From Roseomonas sp. HF4 (GTDB taxonomy: Bacteria; Pseudomonadota; Alphaproteobacteria; Acetobacterales; Acetobacteraceae): DNA of 64,000 nucleotides. The position numbers were made by a program, and so were the translations under genes. This document shows, piece by piece, positions 11,343 to 22,777 of the stretch (the stretch's first letter is position 1; each line of letters opens with the position of its first letter). The stretch lies in NCBI RefSeq assembly GCF_005222755.1, contig NZ_STGD01000005.1, positions 124,001-188,000 on the forward strand, in the 5' to 3' direction. The notes below the pieces were generated by a model. The model saw only the letters and a list, made by a program, of their open reading frames with translations, did no database searches and was not told the DNA's origin.

Positions 11343-11816
11343 GTGCAGAAGTTCCCGATGACCGCCGAGGGTCTCGCGCGTCTGGAAGAGGAGCTGAAGG
11401 TGCTGAAGGGCGAGGAGCGTCCGGCCATCATCCGGGCGATCGCCGAGGCGCGCGCGCATGGCGACCTCTCCGAGAACGCGGAATACCACGCCGCGCGGGA
11501 ACGGCAATCCTTCATCGAGGGCCGCATCGCGGAACTGGAAAGCATCATCCCCGCAGTCGACGTCATCGACGTCGCCCGCTTCGCCGGCGACAAGGTGCTG
11601 TTCGGCGCCCATGTCACGATCCTCGATGAGGAGAGCGAGGACGAGAAGACCTACCGCATCGTCGGCCAGTACGAGGCTGACATGAAGAACGGGTCGATCT
11701 CCGTCACCTCGCCGCTGGCCAAGGCGCTGATGGGCAAGACGGTCGGCGACAGCGTCGAGGTTCCGGCCCCGGGCGGCGCCCGCTCGGTCGAGATCACCGC
11801 AGTCCGCTTCGCCTGA
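11343..11816 (+). CDS. greA: Transcription elongation factor GreA
   Basis: This 157-residue protein has the GreA coiled-coil N-terminal domain (FPMTAEGLARLEEELKVLK, ARAHGDLSENAEYHAARERQ) and a C-terminal FKBP-like domain (YRIVGQYEADMKNGSISVTSPLAKALMG, VEVPAPGG). It binds the secondary channel of RNA polymerase and stimulates cleavage of backtracked RNA. GTG 11343, preceded by GAAGG, gives the expected N-terminus VQKFPMTAEG; the open frame extends further upstream but without family similarity. Confidence 0.95.
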   Translation: MQKFPMTAEGLARLEEELKVLKGEERPAIIRAIAEARAHGDLSENAEYHAARERQSFIEGRIAELESIIPAVDVIDVARFAGDKVLFGAHVTILDEESEDEKTYRIVGQYEADMKNGSISVTSPLAKALMGKTVGDSVEVPAPGGARSVEITAVRFA

Positions 11817-11827
11817 GGGGCGCCACC

Positions 11828-13066
11828 ATGCCGCCGCGCGCCATGGAGGCGGGGACGCCCGCGCCGAGCGTCACGCTCGCCGACATCCGGGCCGCGGCGG
11901 GTCGCATCGGCGGCGCGGTGCTCCGCACGCCGACGATCGACAGCCCCGCGGTCAGCCGGGCCTCGGGCACACGGGTCTTCCTCAAGCTCGACAACCTGCA
12001 GGCGACCGGCGCCTTCAAGGAACGCGGCGCGGCCAACCGGCTCGCGCTGCTGACGGCGCGCGAGAAGGCGGCCGACGTCGTCGCCATGTCGGCCGGCAAC
12101 CACGCCCAGGCGGTCGCGCGCCACGCGCAGCTGGCCGGCGTCGCGGCCACCATCGTCATGCCGAAATTCACCCCGGCGACGAAGGTGGTGCGGACCGAAT
12201 CCTGGGGTGCCCGCGTCGTGCTGCACGGGGAGACGCTGGCCGAGGCCGCCGCCCATGCACACGACCTGGCGCTGAGGGAAGGGCTGGTCTTCATCCATCC
12301 CTACGACGATCCGGCCGTCATAGCCGGCCAGGGCACCATGGTGCTCGAGATGCTGGAGGACGCGCCGGAGATCGAAGCGCTCGTGATCCCGGTCGGCGGC
12401 GGCGGGCTTTGCGCCGGCATCGCCAGCGCGGTGGCCGAGCTCCGCCCCGCCCTGCCGGTCTTCGGCGTCGAGGTCGAGGGCTATCCGGCCATGGCGCAGC
12501 GGCTCGCGGGCCAGCCGGTCTCGGTCGGCGGCCCCACCATCGCGGAAGGCATCGCCGTGCGCGACGTGGGGGAATTGCCGCTCGCGATCCTCCGCCGCCT
12601 CGGCATCGAGGTGCTGTTGGTGCCGGAACGTGCGGTGGAACAGGCGGTCGCCCTGCTGGCCGAAGGCGCCAAGGTGGTGGCCGAGGGCGCCGGCGCGGCC
12701 GGGCTCGCCGCCATCCTGACCTATCCGGAGCGGTTCCGCGGCCGCGTCGTCGGCACCACGGTCTGCGGCGGCAACATCGACGCCCGCGCCCTGTCCAACG
12801 TGCTGCTGCGCCAGCTGCTGCGCGACGGGCGCATCCTCAGGCTGCATTTCGATATCCCCGACCGGCCGGGCGTGCTCGCCGACATCGCGAAGCGCATCTC
12901 GGACATGGGCGGCAACGTGATCGAGGTGAAGCACCAGCAGCTGTTCGGCGCGCCGACCGTGCAATCGACGGAGCTGCACCTGATGGTGGAGGTGCGCGAC
13001 GGCGCCCAGGGCGACGCGATCATCGCCGCGCTCGAGGCCGGGGACTACGTCGTCCGGCGAGGCTGA
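11828..13066 (+). CDS. ilvA: Threonine ammonia-lyase with ACT domain
   Basis: This 412-residue PLP enzyme has the pyridoxal lysine in GAFKERGAANRL, the substrate loop SAGNHAQAVA, and the phosphate-binding glycine loop PVGGGGLCAG. A C-terminal ACT domain begins at about residue 340 (FDIPDRPGVLADIAKRISDMGGNVIEVKHQ). It deaminates threonine to 2-oxobutyrate, the first step to isoleucine or a catabolic route. A single ACT domain and this length fit the short form. It follows greA by 11 bases. Confidence 0.92.
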   Translation: MPPRAMEAGTPAPSVTLADIRAAAGRIGGAVLRTPTIDSPAVSRASGTRVFLKLDNLQATGAFKERGAANRLALLTAREKAADVVAMSAGNHAQAVARHAQLAGVAATIVMPKFTPATKVVRTESWGARVVLHGETLAEAAAHAHDLALREGLVFIHPYDDPAVIAGQGTMVLEMLEDAPEIEALVIPVGGGGLCAGIASAVAELRPALPVFGVEVEGYPAMAQRLAGQPVSVGGPTIAEGIAVRDVGELPLAILRRLGIEVLLVPERAVEQAVALLAEGAKVVAEGAGAAGLAAILTYPERFRGRVVGTTVCGGNIDARALSNVLLRQLLRDGRILRLHFDIPDRPGVLADIAKRISDMGGNVIEVKHQQLFGAPTVQSTELHLMVEVRDGAQGDAIIAALEAGDYVVRRG

Positions 13067-13077
13067 GGTTCATGCCC

Positions 13078-13098
13078 CCGGTCGAGTTCATCGACCGG
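13078..13098 (+). terminator. Terminator-like hairpin after ilvA
   Basis: CCGGTCGA (13078-13085) and TCGACCGG (13091-13098) form a perfect 8-pair stem with a 5-base loop, 11 bases after the ilvA stop. A T-rich stretch (TGGTATTCGCATTTTCTC) follows. Two further hairpins lie at 13144-13159 (GGCCGC/GCGGCC) and about 13161-13185, which may serve the converging maeB gene. Confidence 0.6.
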
Positions 13099-13191
13099 TG
13101 GTATTCGCATTTTCTCTTGCCCTCGGGCGCCGGGCTTCCGGCGGGCCGCATTCGCGGCCTCGGCACGGGTCGACGCCTCGTGCCGTTCGCA

Positions 13192-15474
<2,283 letters not shown>

Positions 15475-15634
15475 CTCCGAGTTGCCAGCCTAGAGGCTTT
15501 CGCTTCGCGGCGGCAGGGCCACCCTTGCCGGTTCGGGACTGGTTCCCCGTCCGCCTGCCCCGGCCTATCGTGCAGCGGGAAGCCAAGGGCCTCGCGCGGC
15601 GCGGGGCGGACGGCAGGAGCAGCAACGTCCGGAC

Positions 15635-17071
15635 ATGGACGACAGGCGACGGATCGCGGACATCGTTCGCACCTACCTGGCCCGCGAGCGCATCTCGCGG
15701 GATGAATTCGCACATCGCGCGCGGCTCGGCCGATCGACCGTGGACAAGCTGCTGGTCGGCCTGTTCTCCGACCGCACGCTGGCGGTGGTGGAGGCCACCA
15801 CCGGTCTGGTGCTGCACGACCAGGCCGCGTCCCCCGCGCTGCCGGACGCGCCGCCCGGCACCATCGCCGCGACCGAGGCCGAGGATGCCGCGCCCTCCAT
15901 CGCCGTGCTGCCCTTCACCTTCATGGGCGAGGCCGCCGGGCAGGACTGGCTGGCGGACGGCATAACCGAGGACATCATCACCGACCTCGCGCGGCTGCGC
16001 TGGCTGTTCGTGATCGCGCGCAACTCGACGTTCACCTACAAGGGGCGCGCGGTGGACGTGCGCGAGGTCGCGCGGGACCTGGGCGTGCGCTACGTGCTGG
16101 AAGGCAGCGTGCGCCTCGCCGGCGGGCACATCCGCGTGACCGGCCAGCTGGTCGACGCAGGCTCCGGCCGCCACATCTGGGCCGAGCGTTACGACCGGGA
16201 GATGGCCGGCATCTTCGCCGTTCAGGATGAGATCACCCGCAACGTGGTCGCCGCCATCGAGCCGCATCTGTATGCCGAGGAAGGCTTTCGCGCCGCGGCG
16301 CGACCGACCGAGAACCTCTCCGCCTGGGGCCTGGCAGTGCGCGCCATGGGGCTGATCACCAAGGTCGGGCGCCGGCACAACGAGGAGGCGCGGCGGTTGC
16401 TGGACGCGGCGATCGTGCTCGAGCCCGGCTATGCCCGCGCCCATGCGCTGCTCGCCTGGTCGGCCTGGTGGGCGGCGCTCTGCTACTGGTGGCCGGACAA
16501 CGACGAGGGCTACCGCATCGCCGCGCGCCAGGCAGCGGAGGCGGTCGCGCTGGACCCGACCGAACCATGGGCGCGCATGACGCACGGCATCTGCCTGTCC
16601 ACCGTGCGGCAGCACGAGGCGGGGCTGGTCGAATTGCGCGCCGCGCTCGACCTCAACCCGAACTTCGCGCTCGGCCGGACGATGTATGGCTGGGGGCTGC
16701 TGCGCGCCGCGCGGATCGACGATGCCATCGCGCAGACCGGCCTCGCGCTGCGCCTCAGCCCGACGGACAGCTTCGCGGGGATCTACACGGCGATCCACGG
16801 GCTCGCCCTGCTCGGCGCCCGGCGCTTCGAGGACGCGCTGCCGCACCTGCGCGCCTCGGTGGCCGGCTTCGCGGAATACTTCGGTCCCTACAACACGCTG
16901 ATCTCCTGCTGCGGCCATCTCGGCCTGATCGAGGAGGCGCAGGACTGCATCGTCGCGCGCAACCGCATGGGCCCGCCGATCCGCGTGGGCGTCCTGCGCC
17001 GCAATCTCGCGGGCTTCGCGCATGCGGACGTGTTCATCGAAGGCTTGGTCAAGGCCGGCGTCCCGGAGTGA
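15635..17071 (+). CDS. HTH, TolB-like and TPR-repeat protein
   Basis: This 478-residue protein starts with an HTH (about residues 1-50, ISRDEFAHRARLGRSTVDKLL). A TolB/FlgO-like domain follows (about 85-210: IAVLPFTFMGEAAGQDWLADGITEDIITDLAR ... RYVLEGSVRLAGGHIRVTGQLVDA), then about 230 residues of TPR-like helices. The second and third parts are the module usually attached to class III adenylate cyclases in alphaproteobacteria, but here the cyclase domain is replaced by an HTH. No membrane segment is visible. A regulatory or scaffolding role is likely; its target is unknown. Confidence 0.75.
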   Translation: MDDRRRIADIVRTYLARERISRDEFAHRARLGRSTVDKLLVGLFSDRTLAVVEATTGLVLHDQAASPALPDAPPGTIAATEAEDAAPSIAVLPFTFMGEAAGQDWLADGITEDIITDLARLRWLFVIARNSTFTYKGRAVDVREVARDLGVRYVLEGSVRLAGGHIRVTGQLVDAGSGRHIWAERYDREMAGIFAVQDEITRNVVAAIEPHLYAEEGFRAAARPTENLSAWGLAVRAMGLITKVGRRHNEEARRLLDAAIVLEPGYARAHALLAWSAWWAALCYWWPDNDEGYRIAARQAAEAVALDPTEPWARMTHGICLSTVRQHEAGLVELRAALDLNPNFALGRTMYGWGLLRAARIDDAIAQTGLALRLSPTDSFAGIYTAIHGLALLGARRFEDALPHLRASVAGFAEYFGPYNTLISCCGHLGLIEEAQDCIVARNRMGPPIRVGVLRRNLAGFAHADVFIEGLVKAGVPE

Positions 17072-17113
17072 TCCGCCGCGCGGCGATGTGACGCGGGTCA
17101 CCGGCGGGACGGA

Positions 17114-17155
17114 TTCCGGAAAGTTCCGGAAAGCTCCGGCGATGGCTCCGGAAAG
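17114..17155. promoter_or_regulatory. Array of TTCCGGAA-type repeats upstream of the cytochrome gene
   Basis: TTCCGGAAAG occurs twice in direct tandem (17114-17123 and 17124-17133). It is followed in the same 10-base phase by CTCCGGCGAT (17134-17143), then by CTCCGGAAAG (17146-17155). The core TTCCGGAA is self-complementary, so each copy can be a dimer site on one helix face. It lies about 60 bases before the cytochrome c start. I do not recognise the regulator. Confidence 0.45.
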
Positions 17156-17217
17156 GCCGGTCGATCAGGGTGCGGTCATCCCGCGGCGAGGTCGCCCGGG
17201 CATCGAGGACCGCAACC

Positions 17218-17733
17218 ATGACCCATCTCGCCTCACGCGGCCTGCGTGCCGCGGCCATGATCGCCTCCCTCGCCGCCGCGCCGGCCCTGGCGCAGCAGGC
17301 GCCCGCCGACCGGGACGCGCGCGGCGAATACCTCGCGCGCATCATGGATTGCGGCGGCTGCCACACCGGCGGCGCGCTGGCCGGCCAGCCCGATCCGCGG
17401 CTGCACCTCGCGGGATCGCAGATCGGCTTCGGCATCCCCGAGGTCGGCGTCGTCTACCCGCCCAACCTGACGCCGGACCCCGAGACCGGACTCGGCGCCT
17501 GGAGCGAGGCGGACATCGTTCGCGCCGTGCGCACCGGCGTGCGCCCCGACGGGCGTGTGCTCGCGCCGGTGATGCCCTGGCATTCCTACGCCGCGCTGAA
17601 CGACGCCGATGCGCGGGCGCTGGCGCGCTACCTGCGCAACCTGCCGCCGGTGCGCAACGCCACCCCGCACATCGTCGGCGCGAGCGAGACGCCGACCATG
17701 CCTTACCTGACGGTCGTCGTTCCCGGGCGCTGA
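17218..17733 (+). CDS. Periplasmic c-type cytochrome
   Basis: This 171-residue protein has a signal peptide (residues 1 to about 26, ending APALAQQ) and one haem c motif, CGGCH, at about residues 44-48 (YLARIMDCGGCHTGG). A candidate Met axial ligand lies in VLAPVMPWHSYAALND. The C-terminal part resembles the cytochrome c subunits that accompany dehydrogenases (LARYLRNLPPVRN). ATG 17218 is chosen because it gives a proper signal peptide. It probably passes electrons in the periplasm; its partner is unknown. Confidence 0.8.
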   Translation: MTHLASRGLRAAAMIASLAAAPALAQQAPADRDARGEYLARIMDCGGCHTGGALAGQPDPRLHLAGSQIGFGIPEVGVVYPPNLTPDPETGLGAWSEADIVRAVRTGVRPDGRVLAPVMPWHSYAALNDADARALARYLRNLPPVRNATPHIVGASETPTMPYLTVVVPGR

Positions 17734-17760
17734 AGGCGCCCCAACCCAAGGAGGAGGATG

Positions 17761-18423
17761 ATGAGCAACAAAGACAACGCCGCGCGTGGCGGCATCCGCA
17801 AGGGGATGCTCGTGCTCGGGGCGCTTCTCGCGACAGGGCTCGCCGGGAGCGTGGTCACGTCCGCGCTGGGGCATGGCGGGCACGCCACGCGGCACCGCAC
17901 CTCGGCGCCGGTCCGCGCGCCGGACCTGCCGCCCGAGCTCGCCGCGGTGCGCGATGCGCTCGCGAAGTACCAGGACCCGCGCGTGGCGATTCGCGACGGC
18001 TATCTCTCGACGCTCGGCTGCGTGGAGTACCCGGTCGGCGGCATGGGGGTGCATTTCATCAACCCCGCGCTGGTGGGCCCCACGGTGGATCCGATGCGCC
18101 CGCAGATCCTGGTGTACGAGCCGGATCCGCGCGGCAGCCTGCGGCTGGTCGCGGCCGAGTGGTTCGTCCCGCTGGCAACCGGCGTCGCCGAACGTCCGAC
18201 GTTGTTCGGGCGACCCTTCGACGGGCCGATGGCGGGGCACGAGCCGCTGATGCCGGCCTCCCTGCACCACTACGACCTGCATGTCTGGCTGTGGAAGGAA
18301 AATCCGGCCGGAATGTTCAACGCCACCAACCCCGGCGTGGGATGCGCCGGTCATCCCTATGCCGAGATGGAGCAGCCGCCGCCGCTGGTGGCGCATGCCC
18401 ATACGGCCGCCCCGGGGCGGTGA
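17761..18423 (+). CDS. Secreted protein of unknown function
   Basis: This protein of about 220 residues has a basic N-terminus and one hydrophobic segment (GMLVLGALLATGLAGSVVTSAL), so it is exported or membrane-anchored. The body is rich in Gly, Pro and His, with GCVEYPVGGMGVHFINPALVG, MPASLHHYDLHVWLWKENPAGMFNATNPGVGC and two or three Cys. I do not recognise a family. AAGGAGG at 17749-17755 suits ATG 17761 better than ATG 17758. It follows the cytochrome by 27 bases, so the two are probably one operon. Confidence 0.7.
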   Translation: MSNKDNAARGGIRKGMLVLGALLATGLAGSVVTSALGHGGHATRHRTSAPVRAPDLPPELAAVRDALAKYQDPRVAIRDGYLSTLGCVEYPVGGMGVHFINPALVGPTVDPMRPQILVYEPDPRGSLRLVAAEWFVPLATGVAERPTLFGRPFDGPMAGHEPLMPASLHHYDLHVWLWKENPAGMFNATNPGVGCAGHPYAEMEQPPPLVAHAHTAAPGR

Positions 18424-18718
18424 GGGACGAACGACCCTGCGGCCGCACCGCGTGCCCGTGGTCCTGTCGGCCAGCGGGCGGATGCGGCCGCCGTGGGTTG
18501 TGACGATCCGCTTCCGCGACCGCGGCGGCAATGCCGACGGGCCGGCGGCCGGCGGGCCGTCACAGGATGCGCCGATGGGTCCCGCACTCAGCGGCGCGGG
18601 CGCGAAGCCCGAAGCCTAGCACCTGCGCAAGGCCGACGGCAGGAGACGACCGCCCCCCGGCGACGTGCGGTGCGGGGACGGCGGAGGGCACCCGCACGGA
18701 TGCCAAGGAGACACAAAC

Positions 18719-19465
18719 ATGCCGATGATCAACGACAACCGGCTCAAGCCGACCCGCGACAACCTATTCGGCCCGGCGCCCGCCCCGCGGCGCCCGGCTT
18801 CCTTCGACCTGTACGGGCCGGTCCACAAGGGGCTGCGCCTGGCGCTGACCGGGCTGCTGGTGCGGCTCGGCGCGCAGGACTGGACGGATGCCGAGGGCAC
18901 CGCGGCGCTGCTCGATGCGATGCGCGCGCAACTCGAGATCTCGGCGGCGCACCTGCGGCACGAGGAGGAGCACATCCACCGGCTGCTCGATGCCCGCCAG
19001 CCGGAGGGCGCGATCCGCCCGCGCCACCAGCACGAGGCGCATGACGCTGCCTTCGCCGACCTGGCGCTGATGATCGAGACCATCGCCGCCACACCGGGCA
19101 ACGCGCGCCCGGCCCTCGGGCGCCGGCTCTACCTGCGCTTCAGCACCTTCGTCGCGGAGGATTTCGAGCACATGGCGGAGGAAGAGCAGGCGGTGCAGCC
19201 GATGCTCCAGGCGCTGCTGACGGATGAGGAGATGCAGGCGATCGAGGCCGGCATCCTGGCAGCCATCCCGCCGGCCCGCGCCCAGGCCTTCCTGCGGCTG
19301 ATGCTGCCGGCGATGAGCCGGCCCGAACGCGCCGCCTTCCTCATCGGCGCGCGGGCCAAGGCGCCGGACGACACAGCGGTGGCGATGATCGAGGGTTCCG
19401 CCATGAACAGCCTGGACGCGGCCGACTGGCGCGACTTGCAGAAGCGCCTTGCGCTGGCTGCCTGA
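18719..19465 (+). CDS. Hemerythrin-like (HHE) domain protein
   Basis: This 248-residue, all-helical, soluble protein has spaced His/Glu motifs typical of the HHE cation-binding domain: [33 protein letters not shown] and [12 protein letters not shown]. Such proteins bind a di-iron centre and sense or carry O2 or NO, or handle iron. No signal peptide is seen. It follows a 295-base gap after the secreted protein (18424-18718), in which I see no gene. AAGGAG precedes ATG 18719. Function beyond metal binding is unknown. Confidence 0.75.
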   Translation: MPMINDNRLKPTRDNLFGPAPAPRRPASFDLYGPVHKGLRLALTGLLVRLGAQDWTDAEGTAALLDAMRAQLEISAAHLRHEEEHIHRLLDARQPEGAIRPRHQHEAHDAAFADLALMIETIAATPGNARPALGRRLYLRFSTFVAEDFEHMAEEEQAVQPMLQALLTDEEMQAIEAGILAAIPPARAQAFLRLMLPAMSRPERAAFLIGARAKAPDDTAVAMIEGSAMNSLDAADWRDLQKRLALAA

Positions 19466-19597
19466 CGGCGCCGCCGCCTCGCGGCCCGCGGGATCACCCC
19501 GGGCCGGGAGCGCACGGCGCGCAACCAAGGCTCGCGGAGGCGGCCGTGTCGCGCCGAACGCGCGCTTCCGTCGCGAAGCGCTTCAGCGTCAGGAAAA

Positions 19598-19683
19598 TGG
19601 TGCGGTCGAGAAGATTCGAACTTCCACAGGGTTTCCCCTACCAGCACCTCAAGCTGGCGCGTCTACCATTCCGCCACGACCGC
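19598..19683 (-). tRNA. tRNA-Leu (anticodon GAG)
   Basis: On the minus strand an 86-base tRNA can be folded. The acceptor arm is GCGGTCG/CGACCGC, the D arm is GGCGGAATGGTAGACGC, and the anticodon stem CCAGC/GCTGG has loop TTGAGGT (anticodon GAG). A class II variable arm follows, then TTCGAAT in the T loop, and ACCA is encoded at the end. It lies between the hemerythrin gene and lipB. No integrase or duplicated 3' end is seen beside it. Confidence 0.95.
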
Positions 19684-19713
19684 AAACCGGGTAGAGGGCG
19701 CGGCGTATACCCC

Positions 19714-20376
19714 ATGACCGCGCCGCCATCAACACACCCCCTGGAATGGATCGTCGCCGAGGGCCGAACCCCCTACGCCGAGGCGCTTTCGGCCATGGAG
19801 GACCACGTCGCTGCCATCCGCGCCGGCACGGCGGCCGAGCGCGTCTGGCTCGTCGAGCACGACCCCACCTACACCGCCGGCACCTCCGCCAGGCCCGAGG
19901 ACCTGCACGACGCCCGCTTCCCGGTCTTCGCCGCCGGGCGCGGCGGGCAATGGACCTATCACGGGCCGGGGCAGCGGACGGGCTACGTGATGCTCGACCT
20001 CAACCGCCCGCATGGCGGCGTCCCGCCGCGCGACGTCCGCGCCTATGTCCACGGGCTCGAGGACTGGCTGATACGCGCGCTGGACCGCTTCAACGTCACA
20101 GCCGAGCGGCGGGAGGGGCGGGTCGGCCTCTGGGTCGCCAACCGCGCGACCGGCGGCGAGGACAAGATCGCCGCCATCGGCGTGCGCGTGACGCGCTGGG
20201 TGACCTGGCACGGCGTCGCGCTGAACGTCGATCCCGACCTGTCGCATTTCGGCGGCATCGTGCCCTGCGGCATCAGCGCGCATGGCGTGACCAGCCTGCA
20301 CGCGCAAGGCATCCTCGCCACCATGGAGGAGGCCGACGCGGCGCTGGCATCGGCCTGGGGCGAGGTCTTCGGCTAG
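19714..20376 (+). CDS. lipB: Lipoyl(octanoyl) transferase
   Basis: This 220-residue LipB has the family motifs [22 protein letters not shown], the catalytic Lys in [16 protein letters not shown], and the catalytic Cys in [14 protein letters not shown]. It moves octanoyl from acyl carrier protein to lipoyl domains such as GcvH and the E2 subunits. ATG 19714 gives the normal family length; the frame is open further upstream across the antisense tRNA, but without family similarity. GcvH, one of its target types, is encoded in this window. Confidence 0.95.
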   Translation: MTAPPSTHPLEWIVAEGRTPYAEALSAMEDHVAAIRAGTAAERVWLVEHDPTYTAGTSARPEDLHDARFPVFAAGRGGQWTYHGPGQRTGYVMLDLNRPHGGVPPRDVRAYVHGLEDWLIRALDRFNVTAERREGRVGLWVANRATGGEDKIAAIGVRVTRWVTWHGVALNVDPDLSHFGGIVPCGISAHGVTSLHAQGILATMEEADAALASAWGEVFG

Positions 20377-20448
20377 AACATATCCGACCAGGCGGGATCG
20401 CCCGATCGGATGTCCTGCTCTGGAAAACTCTGATTCCGGAGCCGAGCC

Positions 20449-21426
20449 TCAGCTCGCCGTGGCGCCCGAGGCGCGCACGACCTCCCGCCAGCGGCGGCTC
20501 TCCTCGGCCACGAAGGCCCCGAGTTCGGCGCGCGGCGTCGGCAGCGGGTCGAAGGCGCGGCTCTGGAACAGGGCCGCGATCTCGGGGCTTGCCAGCGCCT
20601 TGCGCGTCTCGGCGTCGATGCGCGCCAGCACGGGCTCGGGCGTGCCGCGCAGCGCGAACAGCCCCGTCCAGTTGACCGAGCGGAAGCCCGGCAGCACGGA
20701 GGAGATCGGCGGCACGCCCGGCAGCGCCGCGTTCGGCGTCTCGGATGCGACGCCGAGCGCGCGCACGGCACCACCGCGGACCTGCGGCAACGCGGTTCCG
20801 AGGCCGTCGAACATCATCGGCACCGTCCCCGCGACCAGGTCCGTCATGGCCGGCGCGCTGCCGCGGTAGGGCACATGCGTCATCTCGACGCCTACCGCCG
20901 CCTGGAACATGGCGCCCGTCAGGTGCAGCTGCGACCCGGTGCCGGAGGAGGCGTAGTTCACCTTCCCCGGATTGGCGCGGATATGCGCGATCAGCTCCGC
21001 CAGCGTCGCCATCGGCAACTGGCGCGGATTGACGACCAGCACGTTCGGCTGCTGCGCCAGCATGGCGACCGGCAGGAAGTCGCGGTCCGGGTCGAAGGGC
21101 AGCGTCTGGTACAGCGCCTTGTTGATGCAGATGAGCGAGGCGGTCGCGACCAGCAGCGTGTGCCCGTCCGGCTCGGAGCGCGCGAAGGCCTCGCCCGCCA
21201 CGGTGCCGCCGGCGCCGCCACGGTTCTCGACCACCACGGGCTGGCCGAGTGCCGCGGCGAGCCGCTCGCCCACCGCCCGGGCCAGGATGTCGGTCGTGCC
21301 GCCCGCGGCGAAGGGCACGATCACCTTGATGGGCCGCGACGGAAAGGCCCCCTGGGCGCGCAGCGGCGTGGCGAGGGTTGCGGCACCGAGGGCCGCGAGC
21401 GTGGCGCGGCGGCTGATCGTCGTCAT
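20449..21426 (-). CDS. Bug-family (TTT) periplasmic binding protein
   Basis: This 325-residue protein has a twin-arginine-like signal (ISRRATLAALGAATLATPLRAQG) followed by the Bug signature: FPSRPIKVIVPFAAGGTTDILARAV, VVVENRGGAGGTVAGEAFA, HVPYRGSAPAMTDLVAG. These proteins bind carboxylates or related small molecules for tripartite tricarboxylate transporters. No TctA or TctB membrane subunit is in the window, so this one is an orphan. It follows the MmgE/PrpD gene by 28 bases and is probably the last gene of that operon. The ligand is unknown. Confidence 0.9.
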   Translation of the reverse strand: MTTISRRATLAALGAATLATPLRAQGAFPSRPIKVIVPFAAGGTTDILARAVGERLAAALGQPVVVENRGGAGGTVAGEAFARSEPDGHTLLVATASLICINKALYQTLPFDPDRDFLPVAMLAQQPNVLVVNPRQLPMATLAELIAHIRANPGKVNYASSGTGSQLHLTGAMFQAAVGVEMTHVPYRGSAPAMTDLVAGTVPMMFDGLGTALPQVRGGAVRALGVASETPNAALPGVPPISSVLPGFRSVNWTGLFALRGTPEPVLARIDAETRKALASPEIAALFQSRAFDPLPTPRAELGAFVAEESRRWREVVRASGATAS

Positions 21427-21454
21427 GGCAGGTCTCCTCCGGCAAAAAAGGAGC

Positions 21455-22777
21455 CTAGGCCGCATCGGCGGCGAGGACACCCCCTGCTGGCCGGTGGCCC
21501 TGCTCGGCATCGAGCAGCGCGGCCATCGCCCGTGCCGCGGCCGCCTCCCCCAGCACCTGGGCGGCGAAGCGCAGGAACTTCGCGCGCACCGCCGCCTCGG
21601 TCATCGGCAGGCCGGGATCGCCGGGCACGGCGTCGGCACGGGCCTCGAGCCGCGCGCCATCCGAGAGCGTCACCGCGAGCGCCGCGCCGCGGCGGCCGGC
21701 GGCGGTCAGGGCAGCGTCCTCCTCGAGCCGGATCCGGGCCTCGAGCGCCCGCAACGCCGGATCGGCCAGCGCTGCATCCGAATAGGCCGCGGGGCCGAGG
21801 TCGCCCTGCCCCAGGGCCGCCGCCACCGCCCAGGACAGGCTGAACTGCGCGGAGATGGCCGATGCGGGGGCGCGGTTCGCGGCGTAGCGCAAAGCCTCGG
21901 CATAGGTCGTGACCGTGACGGCCTCGACCTCGCCGAGCCGCCCGGCCACCGCCGGAAGCAGGGCCAGCGCCGCCGCGGCCGCGTAGTGGGCGTGCCGTAC
22001 GCCGGCGAAGGGCTTGATGTAGGCCCCCTCGACCAGCCAGGCGTCCGGGGCGACGGGCGGCGGCGGCGCGTCCAGGCCGAGGGCGCTGCGCCGCGCCTCC
22101 GCGAAGCCCTCGGCCGGCGCGTCCATGCCGGCCAGCGCGCCGGCCGCCGCCAGCGTGCCGAGCAGCGCGGCATGGGCCGGGTAGGTGTTGCGCCCGTCCA
22201 TGCCGGCCGCGATCGGCGCATACATCGCGAAGGGCACCTGGCAGCCAACGAGCCGCACCGCCCGCGCCGCCGCCGCCGCGTCGCCCCCGGCCAGCCGCAC
22301 GGCGGCGGCGGCGGCGCCGAGCGCGTGCCAGGACCCGTCCACATGCATCCCCGGCCGGATGCGCCAGGCGATGCCCGCCCGCGCCGCCACCTCGTAGCCG
22401 AGGACGAAGGCCGCCAGCGCCTCCCCCACCGTCGCGCGCCCTTCCGCCAGCGCCGCGATGCAGAGCGGCGCGACCGCGAGCCCCGGCCGGCCATGCGCGC
22501 GGGCCAGGCCCTCATTCGCCTCGTCCCAGCACATGGCGGCGGCGAGCAGCGCGGCGGCGCCGGCCTGCGACAGGGGCTGCGCGACGCCGGGCAAGCGGAT
22601 GCCGCCCGGCATCGTCGCACCGAGGGCAGCGCCGAAGCCGCGCGGGCGCGCATGCCCGAGCCCGGCGAGCATGCAGCCGAGGCTGTCCGCCAGCAGCAGC
22701 CGTGCCTGCGCGGCGGCCGCGCTGCCCGGCGGCGGGCCATCCCAGGCGGCGGCGATCGCCTCCTCGAACTGCATCAT
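21455..22777 (-). CDS. MmgE/PrpD family protein
   Basis: This 440-residue protein matches the MmgE/PrpD family (2-methylcitrate dehydratase and cis-aconitate decarboxylase relatives): LLLADSLGCMLAGLGHARP, GYEVAARAGIAWRIRPGMHVDGSWHALGAAAAAVRLAGGD, and IKPFAGVRHAHYAAAAAL. The family dehydrates or decarboxylates tricarboxylates. ATG 22777 overlaps the GNAT stop (ATGA). Without prpB or prpC neighbours a methylcitrate role is doubtful; with a Bug receptor downstream, an unknown organic acid is more likely. Confidence 0.85.
   Translation of the reverse strand: MMQFEEAIAAAWDGPPPGSAAAAQARLLLADSLGCMLAGLGHARPRGFGAALGATMPGGIRLPGVAQPLSQAGAAALLAAAMCWDEANEGLARAHGRPGLAVAPLCIAALAEGRATVGEALAAFVLGYEVAARAGIAWRIRPGMHVDGSWHALGAAAAAVRLAGGDAAAAARAVRLVGCQVPFAMYAPIAAGMDGRNTYPAHAALLGTLAAAGALAGMDAPAEGFAEARRSALGLDAPPPPVAPDAWLVEGAYIKPFAGVRHAHYAAAAALALLPAVAGRLGEVEAVTVTTYAEALRYAANRAPASAISAQFSLSWAVAAALGQGDLGPAAYSDAALADPALRALEARIRLEEDAALTAAGRRGAALAVTLSDGARLEARADAVPGDPGLPMTEAAVRAKFLRFAAQVLGEAAAARAMAALLDAEQGHRPAGGVLAADAA

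Noticed and set aside
18424-18718. A short gene between the secreted unknown and the hemerythrin gene
   Set aside because: Open frames there are short, carry no motif and have no convincing ribosome binding site; the stretch is treated as intergenic.
19598-19683. tRNA-Leu as an integration site for a mobile element
   Set aside because: No integrase, no repeated tRNA 3' end and no composition change were seen beside it.
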